Source: Saccharothrix luteola
Lineage (GTDB): Bacteria > Actinomycetota > Actinomycetes > Mycobacteriales > Pseudonocardiaceae
Assembly: GCF_020859565.1 (NCBI RefSeq)
Contig: NZ_JAJHUO010000009.1
Location: 1-64,000, forward strand
DNA: 64,000 nucleotides
Direction: 5' to 3'
The notes under the pieces were generated by a model, which was given only the letters and a program-made list of their open reading frames with translations, did not search any database and was not told the DNA's origin. A program made the position numbers and the translations under genes. Positions 26,891 to 35,130 of the stretch are shown piece after piece. Position 1 is the stretch's first letter. Each line of letters starts with the position of its first letter.

Positions 26891-27126
26891 GGCTTCAACC
26901 GCTGCAAGCTGCGTCCCTACTGATTAACCGGATCCTCATGGCTACGGCAGCTGTCTGGGAGGACGCTGCTCACTTGATTTCATGTCAAGGGAGTGGGCGA
27001 GGAGGAGTGGGGGAGGAGAGTTCGTTGTGCTGCAACAGGTTCTGCCTGTGTCGAACTGCGCTCAACTGACCTGTCGCGACCGGTGTCAACCTCGTTTCCG
27101 CAGGTCAGGTCATGATCGGGTCAGTC

Positions 27127-27171
27127 CTGGGGGTCAAGGGGTCGCAGGTTCAAATCCTGTCGTCCCGACGG
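27127..27171 (+). repeat. Attachment-site-like repeat, copy 2: 3' half of tRNA-Pro(GGG)
   Basis: Exact duplicate of 19844-19888; identity ends abruptly on both sides. The upstream bases again cannot supply the tRNA 5' half. With copy 1 it encloses 7.2 kb (phosphatase, cold-shock gene and IS). No integrase gene lies between the copies. 26891-27126 holds no gene I can support. Confidence 0.85.
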
Positions 27172-27173
27172 CC

Positions 27174-27215
27174 AAGAGGGTCTTCGCAGGTCAGACACTG
27201 CGAAGGCCCTCTTTT
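27174..27215 (+). terminator. Terminator behind the second tRNA-derived repeat
   Basis: AAGAGGGTCTTCGCA pairs with TGCGAAGGCCCTCTT around a loop of about ten bases and is followed by TTTTG. It is unrelated in sequence to the terminator at the first copy, so the two downstream flanks have different origins. Confidence 0.75.
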
Positions 27216-27410
27216 GTGATCTTGGTTCGTCCTTCAAGGTCGAGCACGTCGCTCAGCGACACCTTGACTCTTCGTTTCGTATCGTCTCGGATCCCATTTG
27301 GGTCGCTCACCTGGCCGAACGCGGTGTCGTTCGGCGCGAGGGACGGCGTATCGATCCCTTGACTGGTCGCTGACCGGAGTAAAGCGGTCGTCGGCTGAGT
27401 CGAGCCGCGG

Positions 27411-27644
27411 TCAAGCCGCGACCGATGGTGCCTGGCACGAGGTCTGGCGGTGCAGTAGTGCCGCGAGGAACGCCCGGTCGGCGGGGGAGAACCGTGTAAG
27501 GGCGTCTCCGAGTTGGCGTTGCAGGAAGGTGATCTGGTGCCGCAGCGCCAGGATCTCCGTGACTTTGTCCCGGTCGCTCATGGGCAGCAGGCGTAGTAAG
27601 GCGAAGGTGTTGGTCACGCCGAGGTAGGCCAGTCGGAGTAGCAC
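27411..27644 (-). pseudogene. Truncated N-terminus of an integrase-core transposase
   Basis: 77 codons reading LRLAYLGVTNTFALLRLLP, then EILALRHQITFLQRQLGD and FSPADRAFLAALLHR, the familiar start of a large actinobacterial transposase family, then an unrelated tail and a stop. The catalytic domain is gone. About 90 bp upstream, 27736-27761 matches 35082-35107 (23 of 26 bases), a hairpin-like sequence beside a second remnant of the same element, probably the outer end of the IS. Confidence 0.7.
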
Positions 27645-27780
27645 AGCCGGTCATCATGCCGTGCTGGTCGATGCCAAGGCGGACGGAAGCGGTGTCCGTG
27701 AGCGCTTCGAGGCCTTGAGCTTCATACGCTCCCTACCTGTATGGATGAGTTTGTCGGCAGGCACAGGGTTCAATCCCGGT

Positions 27781-28032
27781 ATGGACAACACGCCGCTCGT
27801 TCGGGCGATCGTCGAGGCCCTGATGTTCCTCGAACATGCCGACGACGACGAGATCGACCCGGATGTGGCCATGCGCGGCATCGAGGGGATCCGTCATGAG
27901 TTGGACGCATTGAGCGATGTCGACCGGGCGGAGTTCCGCCTGGTTCTGGACCGAATCGCGGAGACGTCCGGCGACAGCGGACATGCACAGCGGGCTCGCG
28001 AGGTGCCGTTCATGCTCTGGGGCGGGGAGTAA
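27781..28032 (+). CDS. Small acidic protein of unknown function
   Basis: 83 residues from ATG 27781; the frame is open upstream but passes through the IS end. The protein is acidic and helical (IVEALMFLEHADDDEIDPDV, RHELDALSDVDRAEFRLVLD) with no membrane segment or known motif. Its size and composition resemble small immunity-like or accessory proteins, but there is no partner toxin next to it. It sits alone among transposon remnants and may have been carried by one of them. Confidence 0.55.
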   Translation: MDNTPLVRAIVEALMFLEHADDDEIDPDVAMRGIEGIRHELDALSDVDRAEFRLVLDRIAETSGDSGHAQRAREVPFMLWGGE

Positions 28033-28085
28033 CCACTTGGCGGGTCTCGATTCCTTGTGGCGACCCGGTTGCAGCGCTGGCAACG

Positions 28086-28508
28086 CCATGGCTGCACCAG
28101 CTCAACCCGGTGCTGCGGGGTTGGACCGCCTACTTCCGGCCCGGGGTGTCCAGCAGAGCCTTCAACTACCTGCGCGCCTACACCTGGCGCAGGGTGATGG
28201 GCTGGCTGCGGCGCAAGCATCGCCGGACCACATGGAAGGAACTCCGACGGCGTTACTGTCCGGACGGTTGGTGGCCCGCCATCGGCACGGCAAGGATGTT
28301 CAATCCCGGAGCGGTGACCACGACTCGCTACCGCTATCGGGGTGCGACGATCCCGTCACCATGGCCGAGCAAGGTCAACAACTCAGGAAACCTCGACGGG
28401 CTTGTGGAGAGCCGGATGCCCGGAGACGGGCACGTCCGGTTCGGGGCGGCGGTCTGGGGAAACGGACCGGTTGAAAGACCGGCACCGCGTCCCAGACCGA
28501 CCCCACGG
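28086..28508 (+). pseudogene. 3' remnant of a group II intron: end of reverse transcriptase/maturase plus domains V and VI
   Basis: The frame through 28110 encodes the maturase end of an intron reverse transcriptase: LNPVLRGWTAYFRPGVSSRA, YTWRRVMGWLRRKHR, TTTRYRYRGATIPSPW. The polymerase part and the intron 5' end are missing. Domain V follows at about 28410-28443 (GAGCCGGATGCC ... GGCACGTCCGGTTC, a bulged hairpin), and a long hairpin around 28453-28500 fits domain VI. The frame has lost its own stop and reads through domain V to 28547. The 3' splice boundary is probably near 28507, where IS630-like coding sequence resumes. Confidence 0.8.
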
Positions 28509-29015
28509 GCTGCTCAACCTCCAGCCCCGAGCAAGGGCAAGGCATGACGGCCGACCGGCTCATCGCTGCGATCAAGGCCACCGACAACCGCCGGCACGGC
28601 GTCATGCACATGCTCACCGCGCTCGACCTGACCGCCGGGAAGATCCACTACTGCATCCGGCGCCGCAAACGACACGGCGAGTTCCTCGAACTCCTCAAGA
28701 TCCTGCGCGCCCAGGTGGCCAGGACAGAAGCGCCACATCATGGCCGACAACTTCTCGCCGCGCCGCCATCCCGATGTCCTGGGTCGGGCCGCCGCCAACG
28801 ACGTCGAGTTGGTGTTCCTGCCGACCTGCTCCAGCTGGTCGATCAGGATCGAGGCCGAGTTCACCGCCCTGCGCTACTTCGCCCTCAACGGAACCGGCCA
28901 CCGCAACCACACCGAGCACAATGCCGCGATCGCCGGCTACATCCGCCGGCGCAACGCCCGAGCCAGACCCAAGACCGGCTTCGTCACCGACTCACCCGTC
29001 CGCAGACGTGATGCG
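28508..29015 (+). pseudogene. IS630-like transposase remnant with frameshifts
   Basis: Frame one (28544 onward) gives RHGVMHMLTALDLTAGKIHY and RRKRHGEFLELLKIL; around 28715 the match moves to the frame of 28740, giving MADNFSPRRHPDV, NDVELVFLP, IEAEFTALRYFALNGT and YIRRRNARARPKTGF. This is the DDE_3 catalytic half of an IS630-type transposase, shifted by one base. The N-terminal half is absent; the start (LLNLQPR near 28510) abuts the group II intron end, as if the intron had entered this gene before both decayed. Confidence 0.75.
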
Positions 29016-29446
29016 AGCTGCTCCGGGAGGTGGCCATGCGGCCGGGGTCGCGGCCCAGTTCCGCTGGCACGACAGCGCGAGCGGCATCACGATCTCACCA
29101 CAGGTCGGTCATCGGCAATCACACGACTGGGCGGCCTACGTTGGGCCAAGGCTCATTCGACTATCCGTTCGAGGAGCATCGTGCGGGCGCCCTGAGTATT
29201 TGTTCAGCGCAGTGGGAGTCAGTCCAGGACGGGCGTATTCCATTCATCCACGGCAGGGTTCTCCGGTTGTCCAAGCCGGTGTTCCTGCCTTCGTCTCCAC
29301 CGCCGCCTCAATCGCCGGCCTTCGCTCGTCCAGCAGGCATCCGTCACCATGCCACAGTCCGATCAGCAGCTCAGCAGCTCAGCAGACCGGCAGTATCGGC
29401 CCCGCGGTGGCGATAACCTCGGTATGGTCTTTCGGGGGGAGGCCGG
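29016..29446. other. Non-coding stretch before the SARP-NACHT gene
   Basis: No gene or element end is recognisable. The last 100 bases must contain the promoter of the gene at 29447; a GGGGGGAGG ribosome site lies at its very end. Confidence 0.5.
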
Positions 29447-32239
29447 ATGGAATTCCGTGTGCTGGGACCGCTGGAGGTTTGGACAGATCAGGGCAAGCTC
29501 GCACTGCGGGGCAGCAGTCACCAACGGGTCCTGGCGACGCTGCTGCTGACGCCGAACGCCGTGGTCCCGATCGGCAGGCTGATCGAGGCCACCTGGGACA
29601 CCGAGCCGCCGGCGACCGCCGCGAAGCAGATCCAGAACTGCGTCTCGAGGCTGCGGGATCGGCTCGGCGACACCGGACAGCGGATCATCGTGACCGATGG
29701 TCCCGGCTACCGCATCGCCGTTGACGAGGACGAGCTCGACCTGCTGCGCTTCACCAAGGCTGTGGGCAACGCGCGGCGGTTGGCCGAGCAGGGCGCGCTG
29801 CGCGAGGGTGTGCGTGAGATCCGGTCGGTGCTGAAGCTGTGGCGCGGGCCCGCGCTCGACGGGCTGGGCGGGATCGCGTTGTCCGGGCGCGCCGCCCGGC
29901 TGGACGAGCAGCGGCTTGACGCGTTCGAGTGCTGCGTTGACTGGCAGCTCGCGCTGGGCCAGCACCGCGAGGTCATTGACGAGCTGGCCGAAGCTGTCGC
30001 CGAGCACTCGCTGCGGGAACGGTTGCACGCCCAGTTGATGCTCGCCCTGGACCGCGCCGGGCGGCAAGCCGACGCGCTGCGGGTGTTCGACGGGTTGCGG
30101 ACGACCCTGGTCGAGGAGCTGGGGCTCGACCCGAGCATCGAGGTTCGCGAGCTGCACGAGCGCATCCTGCGCGGCGAGATCCGTTCAAAGCGCCCGCCCG
30201 ATGCCCCGGACGAGCCGGATGAGCCGGATGAGCTCGATCGGGCGGCGCGGGAACTGGCCGCGGCGATCGGCAGGCAGTGGACGGCCGAAGTCGAGCTGCG
30301 ATCGCTGGACCGCCCGAGCCCGGTGCCGCTGACGTGGTCGAGCACCGAGCGCGAGGTGGCCGCCGCGGCCTCGTCGGTACTGGGCACTCGACCCGGTGAG
30401 TACCCCGAGCGGTTGGTGCTCAGCGGGGACCTCACCGACATCGTCACGAAGTTCCGACGGATCCCGGCCCGCCAGCTCGTGGTACTCGGCGAGCCCGGCG
30501 CCGGCAAATCGGTACTCGCGATCCTGTTCACCCTCGCGCTGCTCGCCGACCCACTGCCGGGCGAGCCGGTGCCGGTGCTGCTGCCCCTTGCCTCGTGGAA
30601 CCCGCACACCGAACACCTCCACGCCTGGCTGGCCCGCCGGCTGGTCGAGGAGTACCCAGGGCTGGCGAACACCGGCACCTACGGCAAGGACGCCGCGCTG
30701 CGGCTGGTGCTCGAGGGCCGGGTCATCCCGGTGCTCGACGGCTTGGACGAGACCCCGCCGGGCCTGCGCACGGCCGCCATCGACGCCATCGACCGGGCCG
30801 TCGCGGGCGGGCGTCCGATCGTCGTGACCTGCCGCAGCGCCGAGTACGAGGCGGCGGTGCGGCAGGAAGGGGCGTTGCTGGTCCGCGCCGCCGTCATCGA
30901 AATCGACCCGGTCCAGGTCGAGGACGCCATCGACTTCCTCACCGCGCGTCGGCGCCCCGGCGAAACCCGCTGGCAGGCGGTGGTCCACTGGCTGAGGAAA
31001 GAGCCCGGCGGGGCGCTCGCACAGGCGTTGCGCACCCCGCTGATGGTCGACCTGGCCCGAACCGCGTACAAGAACCCGGCCGGCCATCCCGACGAACTCT
31101 GCGACACCACCAGGTTCCCCGACCGGGCGTCGGTCGAACGACACCTTCTCGACGCGTACCTCCCCGCCGTCTACGCCCCCAACCCGGCGCCACCCGACCG
31201 CCCGACCCGGTTGCGCGACTACGACCCCGTGCGGGCACGGCAGTGGCTTGCCTTCCTCGCCCGTCACCTGGAACGCCAGGACACCTACGACCTGGCCTGG
31301 TGGCGACTCGACCGCGCGGTGCCGAGCCACGTCGTCGGTCTGTATTTGGGGTTGCTGCCCGCGGTGCTGTTCGCGCTCACCGGTTGGCTGGCCGCCGGGC
31401 CCGCGATCGGGGCCGTCTACGGCGTCTCGTTCGGGGCCGCGGGCTTCGTCACCCACAGGGCGATGCGCCGACCTGGCCCGCTGCGCGTGGAGGCCCGGTT
31501 CGCGGGCACCGCGTTCGGATTCGCCCGCCGGTTCGCCATCGGTGCGGTGACCGGCGTCTGCCTCGGATTCGGCTGGTCCCTCCCGGCATGGGTGTCCGGC
31601 CTGCTCGCGGTGGTGTTCGGCCTGGCCGTGGGAGTGCACGTCTGGCTCGACACCCCGCTGGACGCGAACCGGGTCTCCAGCCCGGCGACGGTGCTGCGCG
31701 ACGACCGCACGGCGACGCTCGCGTTGACCGCGTCGTTCGCGGTGTCGCTGGGCCTGTTCTACACCTTGGCGCTCATGCTCACCCCGGACGATCCCACGAC
31801 CGAGATCTTGGACGGCCGCTTCGACGTCGTCCTCGGCGTGGCCGGCGGAGTGGCCGCCGGCCTGCTGGGCAGGTTCCTCGTCCCCAATCCGGGCGGCATC
31901 GCCTACGCGGTGGCGGGCGTGATCATCGGTGGCCAGGTCTTCCAGCCCACTCAAAGCGTTGTTCAAGCGTGCGTGGCGGGAGGGCTGTTCGGCCTCTCGG
32001 TGGGCCTCAGCGTGTGCTTGGCCCGCGCCTGGGGCGCCCTCGGTCCGACCATCGTCTGGCTGGCCGCCTGGGGCCGCGTCCCGTGGAATCTGGTCACGTT
32101 CCTGGACGACGCCCACCATCGCGGCGTGCTGCGCCAGGTCGGGGCGGTCTACCAGTTCCGGCACGCCCGCCTCCAGGAGCGCCTCGCCGAACCTGATCGC
32201 GTATGCCCAGGTCAGGCACGCGCGAACGGCGGGAGATGA
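29447..32239 (+). CDS. SARP-type regulator fused to a NACHT ATPase and a multi-pass membrane tail
   Basis: 930 residues from ATG 29447. OmpR-type DNA-binding domain (1-95, EFRVLGPLEVWTDQGKL) and BTAD domain (about 100-245, ending LGLDPSIEVRELHERIL) make a normal SARP front half. An acidic DEPDEPDEPDE linker leads to a NACHT ATPase with P-loop GEPGAGKS (348-355) and VIPVLDGLDETP (about 425-436). From about 625 to 890 there are six to eight hydrophobic segments, e.g. LLPAVLFALTGWLAAGPAIG, GLLAVVFGLAVGVHVW and AVAGVIIGGQVF. The C-terminus (FLDDAHHRGVLRQVGAVYQF) is typical of membrane NACHT proteins. A DNA-binding activator tethered to the membrane through its own ATPase is unusual; it may sense envelope state and act on nearby genes. 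Confidence 0.85.
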   Translation: MEFRVLGPLEVWTDQGKLALRGSSHQRVLATLLLTPNAVVPIGRLIEATWDTEPPATAAKQIQNCVSRLRDRLGDTGQRIIVTDGPGYRIAVDEDELDLLRFTKAVGNARRLAEQGALREGVREIRSVLKLWRGPALDGLGGIALSGRAARLDEQRLDAFECCVDWQLALGQHREVIDELAEAVAEHSLRERLHAQLMLALDRAGRQADALRVFDGLRTTLVEELGLDPSIEVRELHERILRGEIRSKRPPDAPDEPDEPDELDRAARELAAAIGRQWTAEVELRSLDRPSPVPLTWSSTEREVAAAASSVLGTRPGEYPERLVLSGDLTDIVTKFRRIPARQLVVLGEPGAGKSVLAILFTLALLADPLPGEPVPVLLPLASWNPHTEHLHAWLARRLVEEYPGLANTGTYGKDAALRLVLEGRVIPVLDGLDETPPGLRTAAIDAIDRAVAGGRPIVVTCRSAEYEAAVRQEGALLVRAAVIEIDPVQVEDAIDFLTARRRPGETRWQAVVHWLRKEPGGALAQALRTPLMVDLARTAYKNPAGHPDELCDTTRFPDRASVERHLLDAYLPAVYAPNPAPPDRPTRLRDYDPVRARQWLAFLARHLERQDTYDLAWWRLDRAVPSHVVGLYLGLLPAVLFALTGWLAAGPAIGAVYGVSFGAAGFVTHRAMRRPGPLRVEARFAGTAFGFARRFAIGAVTGVCLGFGWSLPAWVSGLLAVVFGLAVGVHVWLDTPLDANRVSSPATVLRDDRTATLALTASFAVSLGLFYTLALMLTPDDPTTEILDGRFDVVLGVAGGVAAGLLGRFLVPNPGGIAYAVAGVIIGGQVFQPTQSVVQACVAGGLFGLSVGLSVCLARAWGALGPTIVWLAAWGRVPWNLVTFLDDAHHRGVLRQVGAVYQFRHARLQERLAEPDRVCPGQARANGGR

Positions 32240-32442
32240 CGGCGCGAGGACGGAACGATGACAGCACTCGGCGACAGTGGTGACCGGTGCGGGGAGACCG
32301 ACCCCTGTCGAAAGGAAACAGACTGATGCTCAACCGGCATCTCATCGTCTGCCCCTTTCACCGGTGGGCCACCGCCCCGGGATCCCTGTCCGACGGCCGG
32401 AGACCCCGGGCCGGACAACCTCTTCGCACCACACCGATGGAC

Positions 32443-32473
32443 GGCACCCGGCGCCGAGGGGAAGCCGGGTGCC
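32443..32473 (+). terminator. Hairpin downstream of the SARP-NACHT gene
   Basis: GGCACCCGG (32443-32451) pairs perfectly with CCGGGTGCC (32465-32473). No T run follows. The rest of 32240-32565 carries no gene I can support; an in-frame ATG at 32326 would extend the next protein with non-protein-like sequence. Confidence 0.5.
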
Positions 32474-32565
32474 ATCTCCGGCATTACCGATCACCGGAAC
32501 ATGCGATGCCGGGCAGGGCCCTACAGGGCGTTGGCTCGGCCGCGTGTCGACGAGAGAGAATCATC

Positions 32566-33042
32566 GTGGAATTCATCGCAGGAATCCGGTGGATCGTCCG
32601 GACGGGAACCACGGGCGTGCCTCGCCGCGTCAAGGCCGCTGCGGCCGTAGCCGCGGCCGCGGTGGCCCTCACCGGGGCACCGGCTGTCATCGCGGCACCG
32701 GTAGCCACCGCGGCACCGGTAGCCATCGCAGCCGACCCGTCCAGTCAGTTCGACGTGCGCTACGGCGCGACTTACGGGGTCGGCACCATCCGCTGGCACC
32801 AGCGGTCCGTCGACGTCGACTACTCCTTCAAGGCCGGCTACTGCCGCCGACTCTACGCCTTCGCTCACGACGCCAACGGAAACGAACGTGCCCGCAGGAG
32901 TACCAGCCTGCACTGCGACGACGTTTCCAGCGACACGTGGAACCTGCCCGTGGACATCGTCGGTGGTCCTCGCTACGTCGTCATCTGCATCGCCGACGAC
33001 GACGATAAATACGTCGTCTGTGAGCAGTACAACCGGCCCTGA
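32566..33042 (+). CDS. Small secreted protein of unknown function
   Basis: 158 residues from GTG 32566, with GAGAGA upstream. The N-terminus is a long signal peptide: basic VPRRVK, then an Ala-rich core (AAAAVAAAAVALTG) and an AAPVA-type repeat up to about residue 57. The mature part is about 100 residues with three cysteines (GYCRRLY, LHCDDV, YVVICIADDDDKYVVCEQY region) and many aromatic residues, so a small disulfide-bonded beta domain is likely. No known family recognised. The next gene also encodes a secreted protein. Confidence 0.65.
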   Translation: MEFIAGIRWIVRTGTTGVPRRVKAAAAVAAAAVALTGAPAVIAAPVATAAPVAIAADPSSQFDVRYGATYGVGTIRWHQRSVDVDYSFKAGYCRRLYAFAHDANGNERARRSTSLHCDDVSSDTWNLPVDIVGGPRYVVICIADDDDKYVVCEQYNRP

Positions 33043-33203
33043 ACAGCCTGTACAACGAGCTGCGGGTACTGGAACCATCCATTCACCCGCATGGACGCGA
33101 CCGGCCGAGTGGTGATTTCCGGTTCGTCGTCGAAGGAATTAATCAGTTTGGTGATCCGTTGTCGACCGGGCTCGAATCCCGAGAATCTTCAGGGGGAACA
33201 CGC

Positions 33204-34538
33204 ATGAGGAAGATGGTTCGCAGAACATTGGTGGGCGCAGGAGCAGCCATGGCGCTCGCCCTTCCACTCGCTCCAGGGGTGGCGGGCGCACAGGCCGTGG
33301 ACGCCGTCCCGGTCACGACCGCCTCGTCGATCGGCGGGCCGATCACCCGCACCGAGGTGCTGGCCCGCGCGACCGACTGGTACAACCGCCGCAACAACTC
33401 CGACATGACCTACAGCCAGGTCTCCAAGACGTGGGACGTGGGTCGCACCCGCCAGTACCGGCGCGACTGCTCCGGCTACGTCGGCATGGCCTGGCACCTC
33501 GGCTCCGACCCGAACACCGACGGCCTCGACGACCCGGGCCTGACTGTATCGATCGCCCGGTCCGAACTGCGGCCCGGTGACCTGCTCAACGACCGCGTCA
33601 ACGACGACGGCGGCCGCTACCCCTACCACGCGATCCTCTTCGGCGGCTGGGAGAACAGCGCCAAGACCCGCTTCTGGTACTACAGCTTCGGCTCCACGCC
33701 GCTGGACAAGGTGACCGGCGCGTCGTTCAGCCAGTCCACGCTGTCCGGGCACCCGACCTCCCACTACCGCGCCCTGCGGTACCGCAACATCGTGGAGGAG
33801 ATCGACCTGGAGCGAGTGTCCGACTTCAGCGGTGACGGCCACTCCGATGTGCTGGGAGTGACTGCGGACGGCAAGCTCCTGTACTACCCGAACAACAACC
33901 TCGCTCTCTCTTCACCGCGGGAGATCGGTCACGGCTGGGGCACCTTCAAGCACGTCATGGCGGCAGACTTCAGCGGTGACGGCGCCGCGGACGTCCTGGG
34001 TGTCACCGCCGACGGAACCCTGCTGTACTACCCCAACAACGACTACGCCCTCTCTTCACCGCGGGAGATCGGTCACGGCTGGGGCACCTTCAAGCACGTC
34101 ATGGCGGCAGACTTCAGCGGTGACGGCGCCGCGGACGTCCTGGGTGTCACCGCCGACGGAACCCTGCTGTACTACCCCAACAACGACTACGCCCTCTCTT
34201 CACCGCGGGAGATCGGTCACGGCTGGGGCACCTTCAAGCACGTCATGGCGGCAGACTTCAGCGGTGACGGCGCCGCGGACGTCCTGGGTGTCACCGCCGA
34301 CGGAACCCTGCTGTACTACCCCAACAACAACTATGCGCTCTCTTCACCGCGGGAGATCGGTCACGGTTGGGGCACCTTCAGCCAGGTGATGGCCAGTGAC
34401 TTCAGCGGCGACGGTCATACCGATGTGCTGGGAGTGGCCGCGGACGGCAAGCTCCTGTACTACCCGAACAACAACCTCGCCCTCTCTTCACCGCGGGAGA
34501 TCGGTCACGGTTGGGGCACCTTCAAGCACGTGATGTGA
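33204..34538 (+). CDS. Secreted NlpC/P60-like cysteine peptidase with five FG-GAP-like repeats
   Basis: 444 residues from ATG 33204 behind AGGGGGA. A signal peptide (about 1-30: MRKMVRRTL, Ala/Leu core, GVAGAQA) is followed by a catalytic domain of about 170 residues with DCSGYVGMAWHL (C89) and YPYHAILFGGW (H142), the Cys-His arrangement of NlpC/P60 enzymes that cleave peptidoglycan peptides. From residue 207 come five repeats of 48 residues, each with DFSGDG...DVLGV..DG.LLYYPNN and SSPREIGHGWGTF, i.e. FG-GAP/VCBS-type blades with calcium-binding-like DFSGDG loops. These probably bind wall polymers or protein. It ends right after the fifth repeat. A strong hairpin follows 11 nt downstream. 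Confidence 0.85.
   Translation: MRKMVRRTLVGAGAAMALALPLAPGVAGAQAVDAVPVTTASSIGGPITRTEVLARATDWYNRRNNSDMTYSQVSKTWDVGRTRQYRRDCSGYVGMAWHLGSDPNTDGLDDPGLTVSIARSELRPGDLLNDRVNDDGGRYPYHAILFGGWENSAKTRFWYYSFGSTPLDKVTGASFSQSTLSGHPTSHYRALRYRNIVEEIDLERVSDFSGDGHSDVLGVTADGKLLYYPNNNLALSSPREIGHGWGTFKHVMAADFSGDGAADVLGVTADGTLLYYPNNDYALSSPREIGHGWGTFKHVMAADFSGDGAADVLGVTADGTLLYYPNNDYALSSPREIGHGWGTFKHVMAADFSGDGAADVLGVTADGTLLYYPNNNYALSSPREIGHGWGTFSQVMASDFSGDGHTDVLGVAADGKLLYYPNNNLALSSPREIGHGWGTFKHVM
33822..34535 (+). repeat. Five tandem 144-bp coding repeats
   Basis: Units start at 33822, 33966, 34110, 34254 and 34398 (spacing exactly 144; the last is 138 bp). Units two and three appear identical over all 144 bases and unit four differs mainly near its end, while one and five resemble each other more (GACGGCAAGCTCCTG). 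The pattern indicates recent expansion from the middle of the array. Confidence 0.9.
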
Positions 34539-34549
34539 CATCTGGCCAC

Positions 34550-34589
34550 TGTGGACGGTACCTCGACGACCTTCGAGGTGCCGTCCACA
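34550..34589 (+). terminator. 17-bp hairpin after the repeat-peptidase gene
   Basis: 34550-34566 pairs with 34573-34589 with one T-G pair, loop 6 nt, followed by ATTGGTTT. Good rho-independent terminator candidate 11 nt past the stop. Confidence 0.75.
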
Positions 34590-34799
34590 ATTGGTTTCAG
34601 AACCATGTTCTACGTCGATCCTGCTCATGTTCGGGATTGTCCCTTGAGCCGGACATGGGCGCCTACGAGTTCGCCGGTGGATTCAACGGGACGGTTCAGG
34701 GCGCGAGGCAGCCGACCGTCGTTCGGGTGTGAGGTTCGACGCGGCCTTGAGCCCTCACCGCCACGTCCGAGGGAGATCGGGAAGCGCTCCTGCTCGCTC

Positions 34800-35107
34800 G
34801 CCGAACGTCTCCACATCGGCATGGGCGCCCGGTGCGATCGGGAGCTGTCCTCTCCGGGCGCACCAGCAGTCGGAGTCGACGAAGCGTGGCGGCGGGAGTC
34901 GGTGCAGCAGGGCCGCGAGGAATGCCCGGTCGCAGGCGGAGCAGCGCGAAGGCGTTGGTCATGCCCAGGTAGGCCGGCCGGAGTAGCACGGCCGGTCATC
35001 ATGGCGCGTCGGCCGACGAGGCTGTGGATCGCGAGCGCTCTACGGGCTATCCGAGCCCTCTTGTCCTGTTCACGATTCTGACCTGCATGGATGAGCTTAT
35101 CGGCAGG
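34800..35107 (-). pseudogene. Second remnant of the integrase-core transposase family, with IS end
   Basis: Minus-strand reading from 34989 gives LRPAYLGMTNAFALLRL, nearly the same start as the remnant at 27411-27644, and further on LRRLRLLVRPE in another frame; the rest is scrambled by indels. Upstream, 35082-35107 is the same hairpin-like end sequence as 27736-27761. Both copies also share GGCCGGTCATCATG-like sequence beside the start. Nothing else is recognisable in 34590-35130. Confidence 0.6.
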
Positions 35108-35130
35108 TACAGCGTTGTCCGGGGTGAACG

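Noticed and set aside
32326-32565. N-terminal extension of the secreted protein starting at ATG 32326
   Set aside because: The added 80 residues include a terminator-like hairpin region, are Arg/Pro-rich and would bury the signal peptide.
33822-34538. CRISPR-like array
   Set aside because: The 144-bp units are coding, in frame and contiguous, with no spacers.
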